9,129 bases of DNA from Desulfobacterales bacterium (GTDB taxonomy: Bacteria > Desulfobacterota > Desulfobulbia > Desulfobulbales > BM004): the NCBI GenBank assembly GCA_012974315.1, contig JAAXQI010000118.1:1-9129 (forward strand), read 5' to 3'. The notes beneath the pieces are model-generated. The model had not been told where the DNA came from. It saw only the letters and a program-made list of their open reading frames with translations, and made no database searches. Below are positions 1 through 6,045 of the stretch, piece after piece (the stretch's first letter is position 1; every line of letters starts with the position of its first letter). A program made the translations under genes and the position numbers.

Positions 1-155
1 ACAATATACTTGTTGAGTACAATGGAAAGAGAATCATAAAAAATCTTTTTCTCTTTATACTTCTTGGGAAGTGCTGCGTGTGAAATGGGCAGCGCCATAA
101 CCATTGTGCTGAGAATGAAGAGTAACGAAACCCGAATTATTTTTCCTGCTGTCAT
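1..155 (-). CDS. Exported protein of unknown function, N-terminal part only
   Basis: The frame opens with ATG at 155-153 and continues to the window edge, giving about 51 residues. The N-terminus (MTAGKIIRVSLLFILSTMVM...) is a textbook Sec signal peptide: a short basic n-region with K5 and R8, a hydrophobic core over about residues 9-22, and a likely signal peptidase I site after SHA (about residue 27). The mature part begins ALPKKYKEKK and is rich in lysine. No lipobox is seen, so a periplasmic or secreted product is expected. It lies 51 bp downstream of the Bpt stop on the same strand and may be co-transcribed. The Shine-Dalgarno is weak (a GAG about 13 nt upstream). Too little is visible to name a family. 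Confidence 0.6.
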   Translation of the reverse strand, partial: MTAGKIIRVSLLFILSTMVMALPISHAALPKKYKEKKIFYDSLSIVLNKYI

Positions 156-206
156 AAAAGATATATCTCAATGGGTATGATGTCTTTTTTGAAGAGTTCT
201 TTAGAC

Positions 207-947
207 TCAGAGATCTATAACCTTCCAGGTATCATCACGAAATATGTGATGGGGTTTGAAGCTGGCCTTGTAGCTCATCTGTTTAACATCTTTAATCCAG
301 TAACCCAGATAAGTGAATTTTATTTCTTTCTGCCTGCAAAAGTCAATGAGGTGTAAAATGTTAAAAGTGCCGGGACTTCTTTTTGCTTCTGCAGGATCAA
401 AATAAAAAAAGACAATATTAAGCCAGTCCGTACTCAAGTCAACTATGGATACACCAACCAGCCTGGATCCGATTCTGTAGCTTATCTCAACGGTGTTGGT
501 TATGTGGTTCAGAAAGAAACCATTATAGTAATCAAGGGCTGAACTGTCACGTCCTGGATATCTTGCCGCTAAAAATTTTTCAAGCAGGGAAAGATTTTCC
601 TCGCTACAGGTCAGTGGGGTTATCGTAACATCAATATCCTGGTTCTTATTGAAGGTCCTTCTCTGGTTTCTATTTGCTTTAAATTCTTTTGGATTAATGC
701 GAATTGGCACGCATGCCTCACATTCATTACAGTGCATACTATAGATGACATTGCCGTTCCGGCGATAACCGGAATCAAGATATACTCCCATCACAAAGTC
801 AGGCATAGTATCAAAGAGAGCCTGATTGTATATCGCATTATGTGGCATGCCGTAAGGGCATTCAATGGATGAATGAACAAAATACTTCTGCAGTTCATCT
901 TTTATACGAAGAGCCTCGAGAGAAAGGGTATTGTTATGCGCAACCAT
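207..947 (-). CDS. bpt: Aspartate/glutamate leucyltransferase (Bpt/Ate-type aminoacyl-tRNA-protein transferase)
   Basis: This protein of 246 residues matches the bacterial Ate1/Bpt family, which moves an amino acid (leucine in Bpt) from its tRNA to N-terminal Asp or Glu of proteins, marking them for ClpS/ClpAP-type degradation in the cytosol. Visible family features are the N-terminal ECPYGMPHNAIY segment (C30), the cysteine cluster C73-x2-C76-x2-C79 followed by VPIRI, the basic NRNQRR stretch (about 93-97), and the C-terminal signature YLGYWIKDVKQMSYKASFKPHH (about 213-234). Length is normal for the family. It starts at ATG 947, 25 bp after the DUF1847 stop, with only a weak AGG upstream, so translation may be coupled to the upstream gene. 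Whether the donor is Leu-tRNA or Arg-tRNA cannot be settled from sequence alone. Bpt is favoured because this short bacterial form is usually assigned leucyltransferase activity. Confidence 0.9.
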   Translation of the reverse strand: MVAHNNTLSLEALRIKDELQKYFVHSSIECPYGMPHNAIYNQALFDTMPDFVMGVYLDSGYRRNGNVIYSMHCNECEACVPIRINPKEFKANRNQRRTFNKNQDIDVTITPLTCSEENLSLLEKFLAARYPGRDSSALDYYNGFFLNHITNTVEISYRIGSRLVGVSIVDLSTDWLNIVFFYFDPAEAKRSPGTFNILHLIDFCRQKEIKFTYLGYWIKDVKQMSYKASFKPHHIFRDDTWKVIDL

Positions 948-972
948 ATAATCGCGAAGTGCCTGTCAATTT

Positions 973-1704
973 CTATGAGATATCCTCATCCGGCAGTACC
1001 TGCTGCTTTTGCAGCCGTTTATAGTAAAAGTTCTGGCCGTATAAGACGGACACCGGGTTATGCCCTGCAACACGATCCTTGACCACCAGGGTGGTAACCG
1101 GAGCATCTGAATATTTGGTAAAGAGGATGTCATGTCCAACGCAGAGCCCGACAATTATATTTAAATCCGTTTCAGCACGGTTCAACAGTCTGGCTTGAGC
1201 TACTGGATTGCAGGCCGGTTCAAAGGTGTTTGGGCGCACCTTCTCATCCTCGGTAAGTCCCAGTTCCAGCTTGTCTATACTGCCTGATTTGCAGCAGACA
1301 CTTACCGCCTTGAAACCCTGAGCCTCGAGAATGGCTGCCAACCTGTTTGTTTCGTCTAATAGTCCAATACATGTTGCCATGCCGATTTTTTTATATCCCA
1401 TCAGTTTGGCAAAGGCAATGGTGTCCTCCACCCGGGTCCAGCGGGCATTAATTGCATCACTGCCAGGAATCGGTTGATAACAGAGACCTTCCACCTTTGC
1501 AGCAACACTGGCCATCCTGGCATCTTCAGCATCACCTTTGTAGAGCTCAAAGGATTCATTAATGATATCGGTATGGTCTCGGGTCGGACAATTACCCGGC
1601 TTGGGAGGTTTGTTTTCAGGGTCACTACTCCAGCAGTTTGTACTCCCTCCTTTACGCCAGGCAGCACTGCATTTACTGCAGGTAAAGTTATTTTCTCTGC
1701 TCAT
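973..1704 (-). CDS. DUF1847 family cysteine-rich putative metal-binding protein
   Basis: The 243-residue product resembles the DUF1847 family, proteins of unknown function described as putative metal-binding. Cysteines are at residues 9, 12, 24, 39, 75, 112, 137, 138, 165 and 188. The N-terminal CSKC...C...CP arrangement resembles a zinc-ribbon or Fe-S site. The GLCVGHDILFTKYSDAPV block (about 186-203) and the following TLVVKDRVAGHNPV are the best recognised family segments. There is no signal peptide or membrane segment, so it should be cytoplasmic. A GAGG Shine-Dalgarno lies about 8 nt before the ATG. It sits 40 bp after the AI-2E transporter stop and 25 bp before bpt, consistent with one operon. 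The ligand and any enzymatic role are unknown. Confidence 0.85.
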   Translation of the reverse strand: MSRENNFTCSKCSAAWRKGGSTNCWSSDPENKPPKPGNCPTRDHTDIINESFELYKGDAEDARMASVAAKVEGLCYQPIPGSDAINARWTRVEDTIAFAKLMGYKKIGMATCIGLLDETNRLAAILEAQGFKAVSVCCKSGSIDKLELGLTEDEKVRPNTFEPACNPVAQARLLNRAETDLNIIVGLCVGHDILFTKYSDAPVTTLVVKDRVAGHNPVSVLYGQNFYYKRLQKQQVLPDEDIS

Positions 1705-1744
1705 TGATAAAACCTCTTTAATAGTTGATGGATATAAACAGGAG

Positions 1745-2800
1745 TTATTTACTGCTGATCAAGGCTGCCACAGTCCGGGTTGAGTCAAACTGCTCCATGG
1801 CAATTCTGATTACTGCTGTTAGAGGCACTGAAAGCAGCATGCCGGGAATGCCCCATACCCAGCCCCAGAACATTAGTGCCAGAAGTACCACCAGGGGGCT
1901 GAGATTCAGGCCGCGGCCCATGACTTTCGGCTCAATAATATTGCCTACTATAACCTGAATAACAATGAGAAGGGCAGCTACCATTAAAGTTTTACTGATT
2001 GAGCCATATTGAAACAGGGTGACAGCTATGGGTGGAACGGTGGCAATAATTGAACCAATGGTGGGGATAAAATTCATGATAAAGACAAGCGTACCCCAGA
2101 GGAGCGCAAAATCAACCCCGAATAACCAGAGCACCACTGTGACTGATGCTCCTGTCAGCAAACTGATCATGGTTTTTAAACCCAGGTACTGCTGAACAGA
2201 TTGATTGACACGGGTCATGGTTTCAAGAACCGGTGCAGCTCTATCATCACCGAGTATCCTGACAAGACGCTGGGCAAAAGCTTCACGTTCTGCTAAAAAA
2301 AAGACCATAAAAAGTAAGACCCACATGAGGTTGCCCAGGAATGTAAAAAAGGAGCCGCTTAATGATTGGACAAGGCCACCCAGGGAGGCAAGGCGTTTTT
2401 GCTTGAAGTTGCTGAAAAAGCTATCAAGCATCTCTTTGCCTTGCTCCTGGCTGATATCAAAATAGGCCAGGACATGACCGGCATATTCCCAGAATTTTGT
2501 TTCGTAGGCCGGCAGCTGTTCTTGAAAGGCACCGATATTTACAGTAATCAGTTTGCCAAGCATGAAGATCACTATCATGACAATGGCTATGATTACAAAA
2601 ATCCTTAAAAAGCCGGGGACCTTTAAACGTTTTAAATAATCGAGCGGTATGCCCATGGCATAACATGCGAGGATGGCAAAAAATAAGGGTATGAATAAAA
2701 AGCTTAAAGTCTCAAGAATAACGGTTAATAGAACGAGCAGCAGGAGCCAGGAGGCAGCATTGGTAATTTTGAAGTTAGAATTTGCCGAGGAAGATTCCAT
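1745..2800 (-). CDS. AI-2E/PerM-family membrane transporter
   Basis: This polytopic inner-membrane protein of about 351 residues belongs to the AI-2E transporter family (TqsA, PerM, YdiK). Members are proposed to export signals or small solutes or ions; the substrate here is unknown. About eight membrane segments are expected: two near residues 15-50, one near 62-85, one near 145-170, and four or five from about 210 to 335. The hallmark loop NFIPTIGSIIATVPP and the C-terminal NIIEPKVMGRGLNLSPLVV block are both present. Length is normal. A GTG at 2809 would add three residues, but the ATG at 2800 is preferred because AAGGTGG lies about 5 nt before it. A 163-bp gap separates it from the upstream methyltransferase and holds a candidate promoter. 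Confidence 0.9.
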   Translation of the reverse strand: MESSSANSNFKITNAASWLLLLVLLTVILETLSFLFIPLFFAILACYAMGIPLDYLKRLKVPGFLRIFVIIAIVMIVIFMLGKLITVNIGAFQEQLPAYETKFWEYAGHVLAYFDISQEQGKEMLDSFFSNFKQKRLASLGGLVQSLSGSFFTFLGNLMWVLLFMVFFLAEREAFAQRLVRILGDDRAAPVLETMTRVNQSVQQYLGLKTMISLLTGASVTVVLWLFGVDFALLWGTLVFIMNFIPTIGSIIATVPPIAVTLFQYGSISKTLMVAALLIVIQVIVGNIIEPKVMGRGLNLSPLVVLLALMFWGWVWGIPGMLLSVPLTAVIRIAMEQFDSTRTVAALISSK

Positions 2801-2844
2801 TAATACCACCTTGATAAATTTTAAAAATTATTTACAGATATTTA

Positions 2845-2874
2845 TTTATACCTGTTTTGTTATAAAGAAATCAA
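2845..2874 (-). promoter_or_regulatory. Candidate sigma70 promoter for the AI-2E transporter gene
   Basis: On the minus strand a -35-like TTGATT (2874-2869) is followed after 18 nt by a -10-like TATAAA (2850-2845), placed about 45 nt before the ATG at 2800. It lies in the 163-bp AT-rich gap after the methyltransferase gene. This is a consensus match by eye only; AT-rich spacers yield chance matches. Confidence 0.35.
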
Positions 2875-2963
2875 TGGGATATTAACATATAAAGAGTTGT
2901 CGATATGGGCGGATGCTGTTTCTGGGCAAGGTAAGTTCGGATCTAAAGATGATGAGCAGATAA

Positions 2964-3512
2964 TTAGAGCGTTAAAAGAGCGGCCCTGCTGAAGGTAATT
3001 TTAAGGTCCTGTAATTTTCTAAGTCCGGATTTTTGAGCTGCAGCAAGTATTGTACGGTACTGTTGGGCGCTGACATGAAAGGCAGGTTCGGTATAGATGA
3101 TTTTTCCTCTCGGCTTGAGAATTGATACAATTTCTTTAAAAAACTTTTCTGGGTCAGGTGCTTCATGAACCATCCAGAAAGCGAGGACAAAGTCGACAGA
3201 AGTTGTAACACCGATTGTAGCCGGTTGAGCACGGTGCAGAATAATTCGATGCGCCACCCCCTTTTTTGTTGCCCGCTTTAGGGTGATGTCAAGCATTTCC
3301 TGCTGCAGGTCAACACCGACAACCTGACCTTTGTCACCTACAAGTTCCGCAAGCCCCAAGGTAAAATAGCCCATACCGCAGCCAACATCCATGACTGTCA
3401 TTCCTTCTTTAACATAACCTGAAAATATATCCCTTGGGTTATGGATCAAGCGGCGCAGTGGATTATCAAAGGTGTAGGCAAGCCACCAGGGGCAGACATG
3501 ATGATCAGACAT
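2964..3512 (-). CDS. Class I SAM-dependent methyltransferase (UbiE/Methyltransf_11-like)
   Basis: The 182-residue protein shows a Rossmann-type methyltransferase fold. Motif I, VMDVGCGMGYFT (about 40-51), binds the SAM methionine and ribose region. GVDLQQEML (about 66-74) carries the acidic residue (D68) that holds the ribose hydroxyls. FVLAFWMVHEAPDP (about 108-121) is the post-II/motif IV region, and LKPRGKIIYTEP (about 132-143) is motif III. The N-terminal HVCPWWLAYTFDNPLRRLIHN is a conserved lead-in that I associate with a deltaproteobacterial subgroup of unknown substrate. No signal peptide is present. The start at 3512 lacks a clear Shine-Dalgarno but is supported by the lead-in motif. 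It begins 29 bp after the thioesterase stop. The acceptor molecule cannot be read from the sequence. Confidence 0.85.
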   Translation of the reverse strand: MSDHHVCPWWLAYTFDNPLRRLIHNPRDIFSGYVKEGMTVMDVGCGMGYFTLGLAELVGDKGQVVGVDLQQEMLDITLKRATKKGVAHRIILHRAQPATIGVTTSVDFVLAFWMVHEAPDPEKFFKEIVSILKPRGKIIYTEPAFHVSAQQYRTILAAAQKSGLRKLQDLKITFSRAALLTL

Positions 3513-3541
3513 TGCAATAGGTTTTAATGAAAGTTTATGTG

Positions 3542-4048
3542 CTATAATTGGAAAGATTTAGGGTCGTCATTTGACTGGACGACCTGCCACTCCTGATGAT
3601 CAACATCAAAATCAGCAATTTTTTCCAACGGAACTTTCAGGTACTTCCCGTGTCCTGTGGCAGCTACCGTGCCATCCTGCAGTAATAATTCGCCGGTGCC
3701 TTCAAAAAATCTGCTGCTGTCTTTGGTTATACGGCCGATTACCCGCAACTCTTCATCCAGTGGCACCGGTTTTTTAAAGCGGATCTGCAGATCCACCGTA
3801 ACACCCCAGATATCACCTTCTGACTGGATCATGATGGCCCGGCCGATGGTTTCATCCAGTATTGTGGAGATGATCCCGCCATGGAGCCGCCCCGGATAGC
3901 TCTGGTGTTCTCCCCTGGGTTTGAAGACGGCCAGCAGTTCGTTGTTATCAAGTTCGAAAAAAGAGGTGTGCAGGCCAAAGGGGTTCTTCAGGCCGCAGAC
4001 CAGGCACATTTTTGAATTGGGCTGTTTTGCAGTAACGGTATGGAGCAT
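3542..4048 (-). CDS. PaaI-family hotdog-fold thioesterase
   Basis: This protein of 168 residues has the hotdog-fold signature GRLHGGIISTILDETIGRA (about 53-71), in which the HGG-x8-D/E pattern (H56, G57, G58, D65, E66) marks the PaaI/YdiI-type acyl-CoA thioesterases that hydrolyse acyl-CoA to free acid and CoA. The strand VDLQIRFKKPVP (about 85-96) is the usual substrate-tunnel segment. An N-terminal CLVCGLKNPFGLH element (C15, C18) is common in a subset of these proteins. The C-terminal tail beyond about residue 140 looks extra. The start is well supported by GAGGGA about 6 nt upstream. The acyl substrate is unknown. The short spacing to the methyltransferase (29 bp) suggests co-transcription. 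Confidence 0.88.
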   Translation of the reverse strand: MLHTVTAKQPNSKMCLVCGLKNPFGLHTSFFELDNNELLAVFKPRGEHQSYPGRLHGGIISTILDETIGRAIMIQSEGDIWGVTVDLQIRFKKPVPLDEELRVIGRITKDSSRFFEGTGELLLQDGTVAATGHGKYLKVPLEKIADFDVDHQEWQVVQSNDDPKSFQL

Positions 4049-4097
4049 TATATTCCCTCAATTGAGTAATGGATCAACCTGTATTGTTTTCACAGGA

Positions 4098-4550
4098 TCA
4101 GTTATTTCTTTTGAAAGTTCCTTTGATCATATCATTCATATCCTGCACATCTGAGACTGTCGGACAGAGCAGTTCCTTAACATCCTGCTGGAATTGTTTT
4201 TTATCCTTGGGGATATGGGTTCCTAATACAATTTCCAGATCAGGATATACCTTGGTTATGACAGCCTGGTATTTTTTCAGAAAGGGACAGAGAGCGGTCA
4301 TGCAGTAGGAAAAATGCAGGGCATCAAGTCTGTATTCTGCCAGGGCCTTTACTCTTTTTAATATTTTTTCCGGGGCGGCAAGAGTAGGGCAGCCGGAACA
4401 GTTAATGATGCCGATTAGGTCGAGCTTTTCTTCATCTTTGTAGCGTTCAAAAAAGCCCCTGCGTTTTCTCATGTCACCAAGACAGACTACTGCTGCGCAG
4501 TTGGTGTCCTGGGTGCAGTTGGAACAGGTAAGAATTCCTATACGGGCCAT
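4098..4550 (-). CDS. CGGC-domain cysteine-rich putative metal-binding protein
   Basis: The 150-residue protein resembles the CGGC domain family, small soluble proteins thought to bind metal but without an assigned reaction. Nine cysteines are visible: C9 and C12 in TCSNC, C18, C23, C51 and C54 in NCSGCPT (the counterpart of the CGGC motif), C83, C88, and C129 near the end. The N-terminal MARIGILTC and the later YRLDALHFSYCMTALCPF block fit the family. There is no signal peptide. The start has a strong AGGAG Shine-Dalgarno (AGGAGACATAC then ATG). The upstream YHS gene ends only 23 bp before this ATG when its TGA is read through, which supports an operon and the longer YHS reading. Confidence 0.85.
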   Translation of the reverse strand: MARIGILTCSNCTQDTNCAAVVCLGDMRKRRGFFERYKDEEKLDLIGIINCSGCPTLAAPEKILKRVKALAEYRLDALHFSYCMTALCPFLKKYQAVITKVYPDLEIVLGTHIPKDKKQFQQDVKELLCPTVSDVQDMNDMIKGTFKRNN

Positions 4551-4573
4551 GTATGTCTCCTGTAAAATATTAT

Positions 4574-5029
4574 TTATTTGTCAAGTAAACGCGGCCAGTT
4601 CTTATCAGCTTTATTAATATATCCTGGGATGTCTTTATTCCAGATGTTCTGGACATCCTTATTGAGGTTTAAATAAAGTTTACCCTCTACAATCGCCCAG
4701 GCCTCAGGGTCGATATCAGCCGTGGACCCACGGCTTACGGCATAAGCTCAGTAGCCTCCGTATTGTGGGGCAAACTTGCCGGGGTTTTCCTGGAACAACG
4801 TCATGTGCTCATTGTTAGCAAAAAGCCACTTTGCATTGTTCCATTCGAATTGATATTCTTTTTGTCCTTTAACCGGACGGCTTTGGGTAAAATAGGCCAC
4901 GGGATCATATCCTTTTATGGCGATTCCCTCTCCATTAACATTAATGGGCGTTATCGGGGTTGAGCATGCGATAAGGATAAAAACCCAGATGCAGACAATT
5001 CCAGTCAGCTTGAGTGAAAGCTTTTTCAT
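4574..5029 (-). CDS. YHS-domain lipoprotein, probable selenoprotein (in-frame TGA at 4750-4748 read as Sec94)
   Basis: From ATG 5029 the frame runs 93 codons to a TGA at 4750-4748, then stays open for 57 codons to TAA at 4576-4574, giving 151 residues if the TGA encodes selenocysteine. The N-terminus is a lipoprotein signal with lipobox LIAC (C22), so the product should be membrane-anchored outside the cytoplasm. Family landmarks lie on both sides of the TGA: IKGYDPVAYFT (38-48), KWLFANNEHMTLFQENPGKFAPQYGGY (67-93), then AYAVSRGSTADIDPEAW and IVEGKLYLNLNK. Relatives, as I recall them, read GGYCAYA here, so the TGA replaces a conserved cysteine. A SECIS-like hairpin follows. GGAG lies about 7 nt before the start. 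The role is unknown; YHS domains often occur in metal-handling proteins. A nonsense mutation is the alternative, but the intact family-like downstream frame argues against decay. Confidence 0.85.
4718..4750 (-). promoter_or_regulatory. Candidate bacterial SECIS element with its UGA codon
   Basis: On the minus strand the UGA (4750-4748) is followed after 19 nt by the loop of a perfect 7-bp hairpin: AGCCGTG (4735-4729), loop GGTC (4728-4725), CACGGCT (4724-4718). Bacterial SECIS elements lie inside the coding region just after UGA, with the apical loop roughly 16-37 nt downstream and a G in the first two loop bases. The GGUC loop matches the core recognised by SelB in E. coli fdhF, whose loop lies at about the same distance. 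The hairpin codes for part of the YHS protein as well. Confidence 0.8.
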
Positions 5030-5072
5030 GGTGTTCTCCAGAGACTGTGATTTTTTTTAAATGATTGCCAGA

Positions 5073-5360
5073 CTAGCGGTTGGTTGTGCTGAAAGTATAC
5101 GATTCTACAATATCATTTTCTGTAAAACGGACAACGAGGACCTTGGCATCAGTTTCTTTAAAGCCGCTGTAGTTATATTTGCCGTAAGTCCATGTCTCCT
5201 GACCGTTTTCAAGGCCAACGCACCATGGTTCACCAACAATGGTGCGGATATCTTCTTTGGCGGTTATCCCAATCTGGATATTTTTGACCTGATCAGCCGG
5301 AAAGTCATAGCCAACATTTACACTTGCGCAACCATTAGAGAAAATAAAGGACATGTGCAA
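5073..5360 (-). CDS. BamE/SmpA-OmlA-like small lipoprotein with disrupted N-terminus
   Basis: The open frame gives 95 residues from a TTG at 5360. The segment IQIGITAKEDIRTIVGEPWCVGLENGQETWTYG (about 28-60) with VLVVRFTENDIVESYTF (about 74-90) follows the SmpA/OmlA (BamE-like) pattern of small outer-membrane lipoproteins, where a helix pair precedes the G-x-P turn and a beta sheet. FSNGC (C11) looks like a degenerate lipobox. The TTG start leaves a signal peptide without a basic n-region and has no good Shine-Dalgarno. A perfect AAGGAGG (5422-5416) sits 6 nt before ATG 5409-5407, but that ATG is one base out of frame. The ATG is followed by six A. One A fewer would give a joined lipoprotein signal MKNQPHIIFPAGRGLVLHMS ending at the same cysteine. 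So the true gene probably spans 5409-5073 with a one-base frameshift, slippage or sequencing error. It lies 43 bp before the YHS gene. Confidence 0.65.
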   Translation of the reverse strand: MHMSFIFSNGCASVNVGYDFPADQVKNIQIGITAKEDIRTIVGEPWCVGLENGQETWTYGKYNYSGFKETDAKVLVVRFTENDIVESYTFSTTNR

Positions 5361-5406
5361 TACCAGTCCTCTGCCTGCGGGGAAAATTATGTGTGGTTGA
5401 TTTTTT

Positions 5407-5422
5407 CATAATGTGCCTCCTT
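5407..5422 (-). promoter_or_regulatory. Strong ribosome binding site and ATG, out of frame with the BamE-like ORF
   Basis: AAGGAGG (5422-5416), six spacer bases, then ATG (5409-5407) form a near-ideal initiation site. The frame it opens reads MKKSTTHNFPRRQRTG and stops after 24 codons, just as the downstream lipoprotein frame begins. The A6 run right after the ATG (5406-5401) is the simplest place for a one-base change that would join the two. Confidence 0.6.
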
Positions 5423-5453
5423 AAACATAAATTATGTGGATACGTCCTGGATG

Positions 5454-5481
5454 GTCATAAATGGAGCAAGGTAGAAGTCAA
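5454..5481 (-). promoter_or_regulatory. Candidate sigma70 promoter before the BamE-like/YHS genes
   Basis: On the minus strand TTGACT (5481-5476, five of six matches to the -35 consensus) is followed after 16 nt by TATGAC (5459-5454, four of six to the -10). It lies about 45 nt before the ATG at 5409 in the 112-bp gap downstream of the membrane protein gene. It could start a transcript for the BamE-like and YHS genes. The match is by eye only. Confidence 0.3.
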
Positions 5482-5521
5482 AGAATTGTATGGTTTTCAT
5501 TCTGATGACTCTTGTGGAATT

Positions 5522-5884
5522 TTAAAATTTTTCATCTGTTTTAGTTTTATTAAACTTTGTAATAAGGCTCGTGGCAAGCAGATAAATGCTGATAACGAGG
5601 CCTGCACTGATAAAGACATAAACGGTGAGCACCCATCTCCCGGCGAATCCAGTGTCCGAAACCAATCTCTTAAACAACAGATAATCTGGTATATATTGTG
5701 GCCCATGGACAAAACTGATGAGAACCAGATCAAGCATCAGCAGCAATATTCCCATCGCCATAAAGAAAAACCCGACAAGGGAAATGAGTTGCCTGTCAAT
5801 TTTAAGTCTTCTTAACAGGTAGATAATACTGGCAGTACATACAGAAACAAGAATGAGAGGTATGATAAAATAGATTCGATTCAT
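5522..5884 (-). CDS. Small membrane protein of unknown function, three predicted helices
   Basis: The 120-residue product is strongly hydrophobic. Three membrane segments are visible at about 4-24, 33-58 and 83-107. Basic or charged stretches flank them: RRLKIDR between the first two, and a hydrophilic KFNKTKTDEKF tail. The segment GPQYIPDYLLFKRLVSDTGFAG (about 61-82) would form the loop between helices 2 and 3. I do not recognise the family. An overlapping plus-strand frame (5393-5815) is longer but reads as a hydrophilic, low-complexity mirror of the membrane helices, so the minus frame is preferred. The start at 5884 has no clear Shine-Dalgarno. It is the first gene of the minus-strand block and is divergent from the 6046 gene. 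Confidence 0.7.
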   Translation of the reverse strand: MNRIYFIIPLILVSVCTASIIYLLRRLKIDRQLISLVGFFFMAMGILLLMLDLVLISFVHGPQYIPDYLLFKRLVSDTGFAGRWVLTVYVFISAGLVISIYLLATSLITKFNKTKTDEKF

Positions 5885-5939
5885 AATAGATTGTGGTCTG
5901 TAGGTAATTTAAACATGTGCAATGGAATAAAAGGATGCA

Positions 5940-5953
5940 TTTTGGGTCCAAAA
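5940..5953. promoter_or_regulatory. Inverted repeat in the divergent intergenic region
   Basis: The 161-bp region between the divergent genes (5885-6045) is AT-rich. It contains a perfect 6-bp-arm palindrome TTTTGG-GT-CCAAAA at 5940-5953, of the shape of a small dimeric operator. A TTGAAA at 5994-5999 and TATTAT at 6020-6025 resemble plus-strand promoter boxes, but their 20-bp spacing is too long for confidence. Function is a guess. Confidence 0.2.
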
Positions 5954-6045
5954 ATTGTAATTTTTTAATGATATAAGGATATTCCATGGCACGTTGAAAC
6001 TTACAAGTAATTTTACAGATATTATTTTTGGGGTTATGAGAGAAT

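Noticed and set aside
4057..4066. Perfect 10-bp palindrome CTCAATTGAG beside the thioesterase Shine-Dalgarno
   Set aside because: Without a loop it cannot form a stable hairpin and is short enough to arise by chance; no second copy is seen nearby.
4077..4097. CCTGT...ACAGG inverted repeat between the CGGC and thioesterase genes as a terminator
   Set aside because: Only a 5-bp stem with a 9-nt loop and no T-run follows, and the genes appear to be co-transcribed.
4748..5029. YHS gene as a complete 93-residue protein or a nonsense pseudogene
   Set aside because: The frame after the TGA stays open, reads as the family's second half, and is preceded by a SECIS-like hairpin. A decayed gene would not be expected to keep all three.
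5425..5497. Possible 22-codon small ORF (MKTIQFFDFYLAPFMTIQDV...) on the minus strand before the BamE-like gene
   Set aside because: It has no convincing Shine-Dalgarno and overlaps the candidate promoter; at this length an open frame is easily chance.
5393..5815. 140-residue plus-strand frame
   Set aside because: It lies opposite a clear three-helix membrane protein and the start of the BamE-like gene region, and its hydrophilic composition is the expected mirror of membrane-helix codons.
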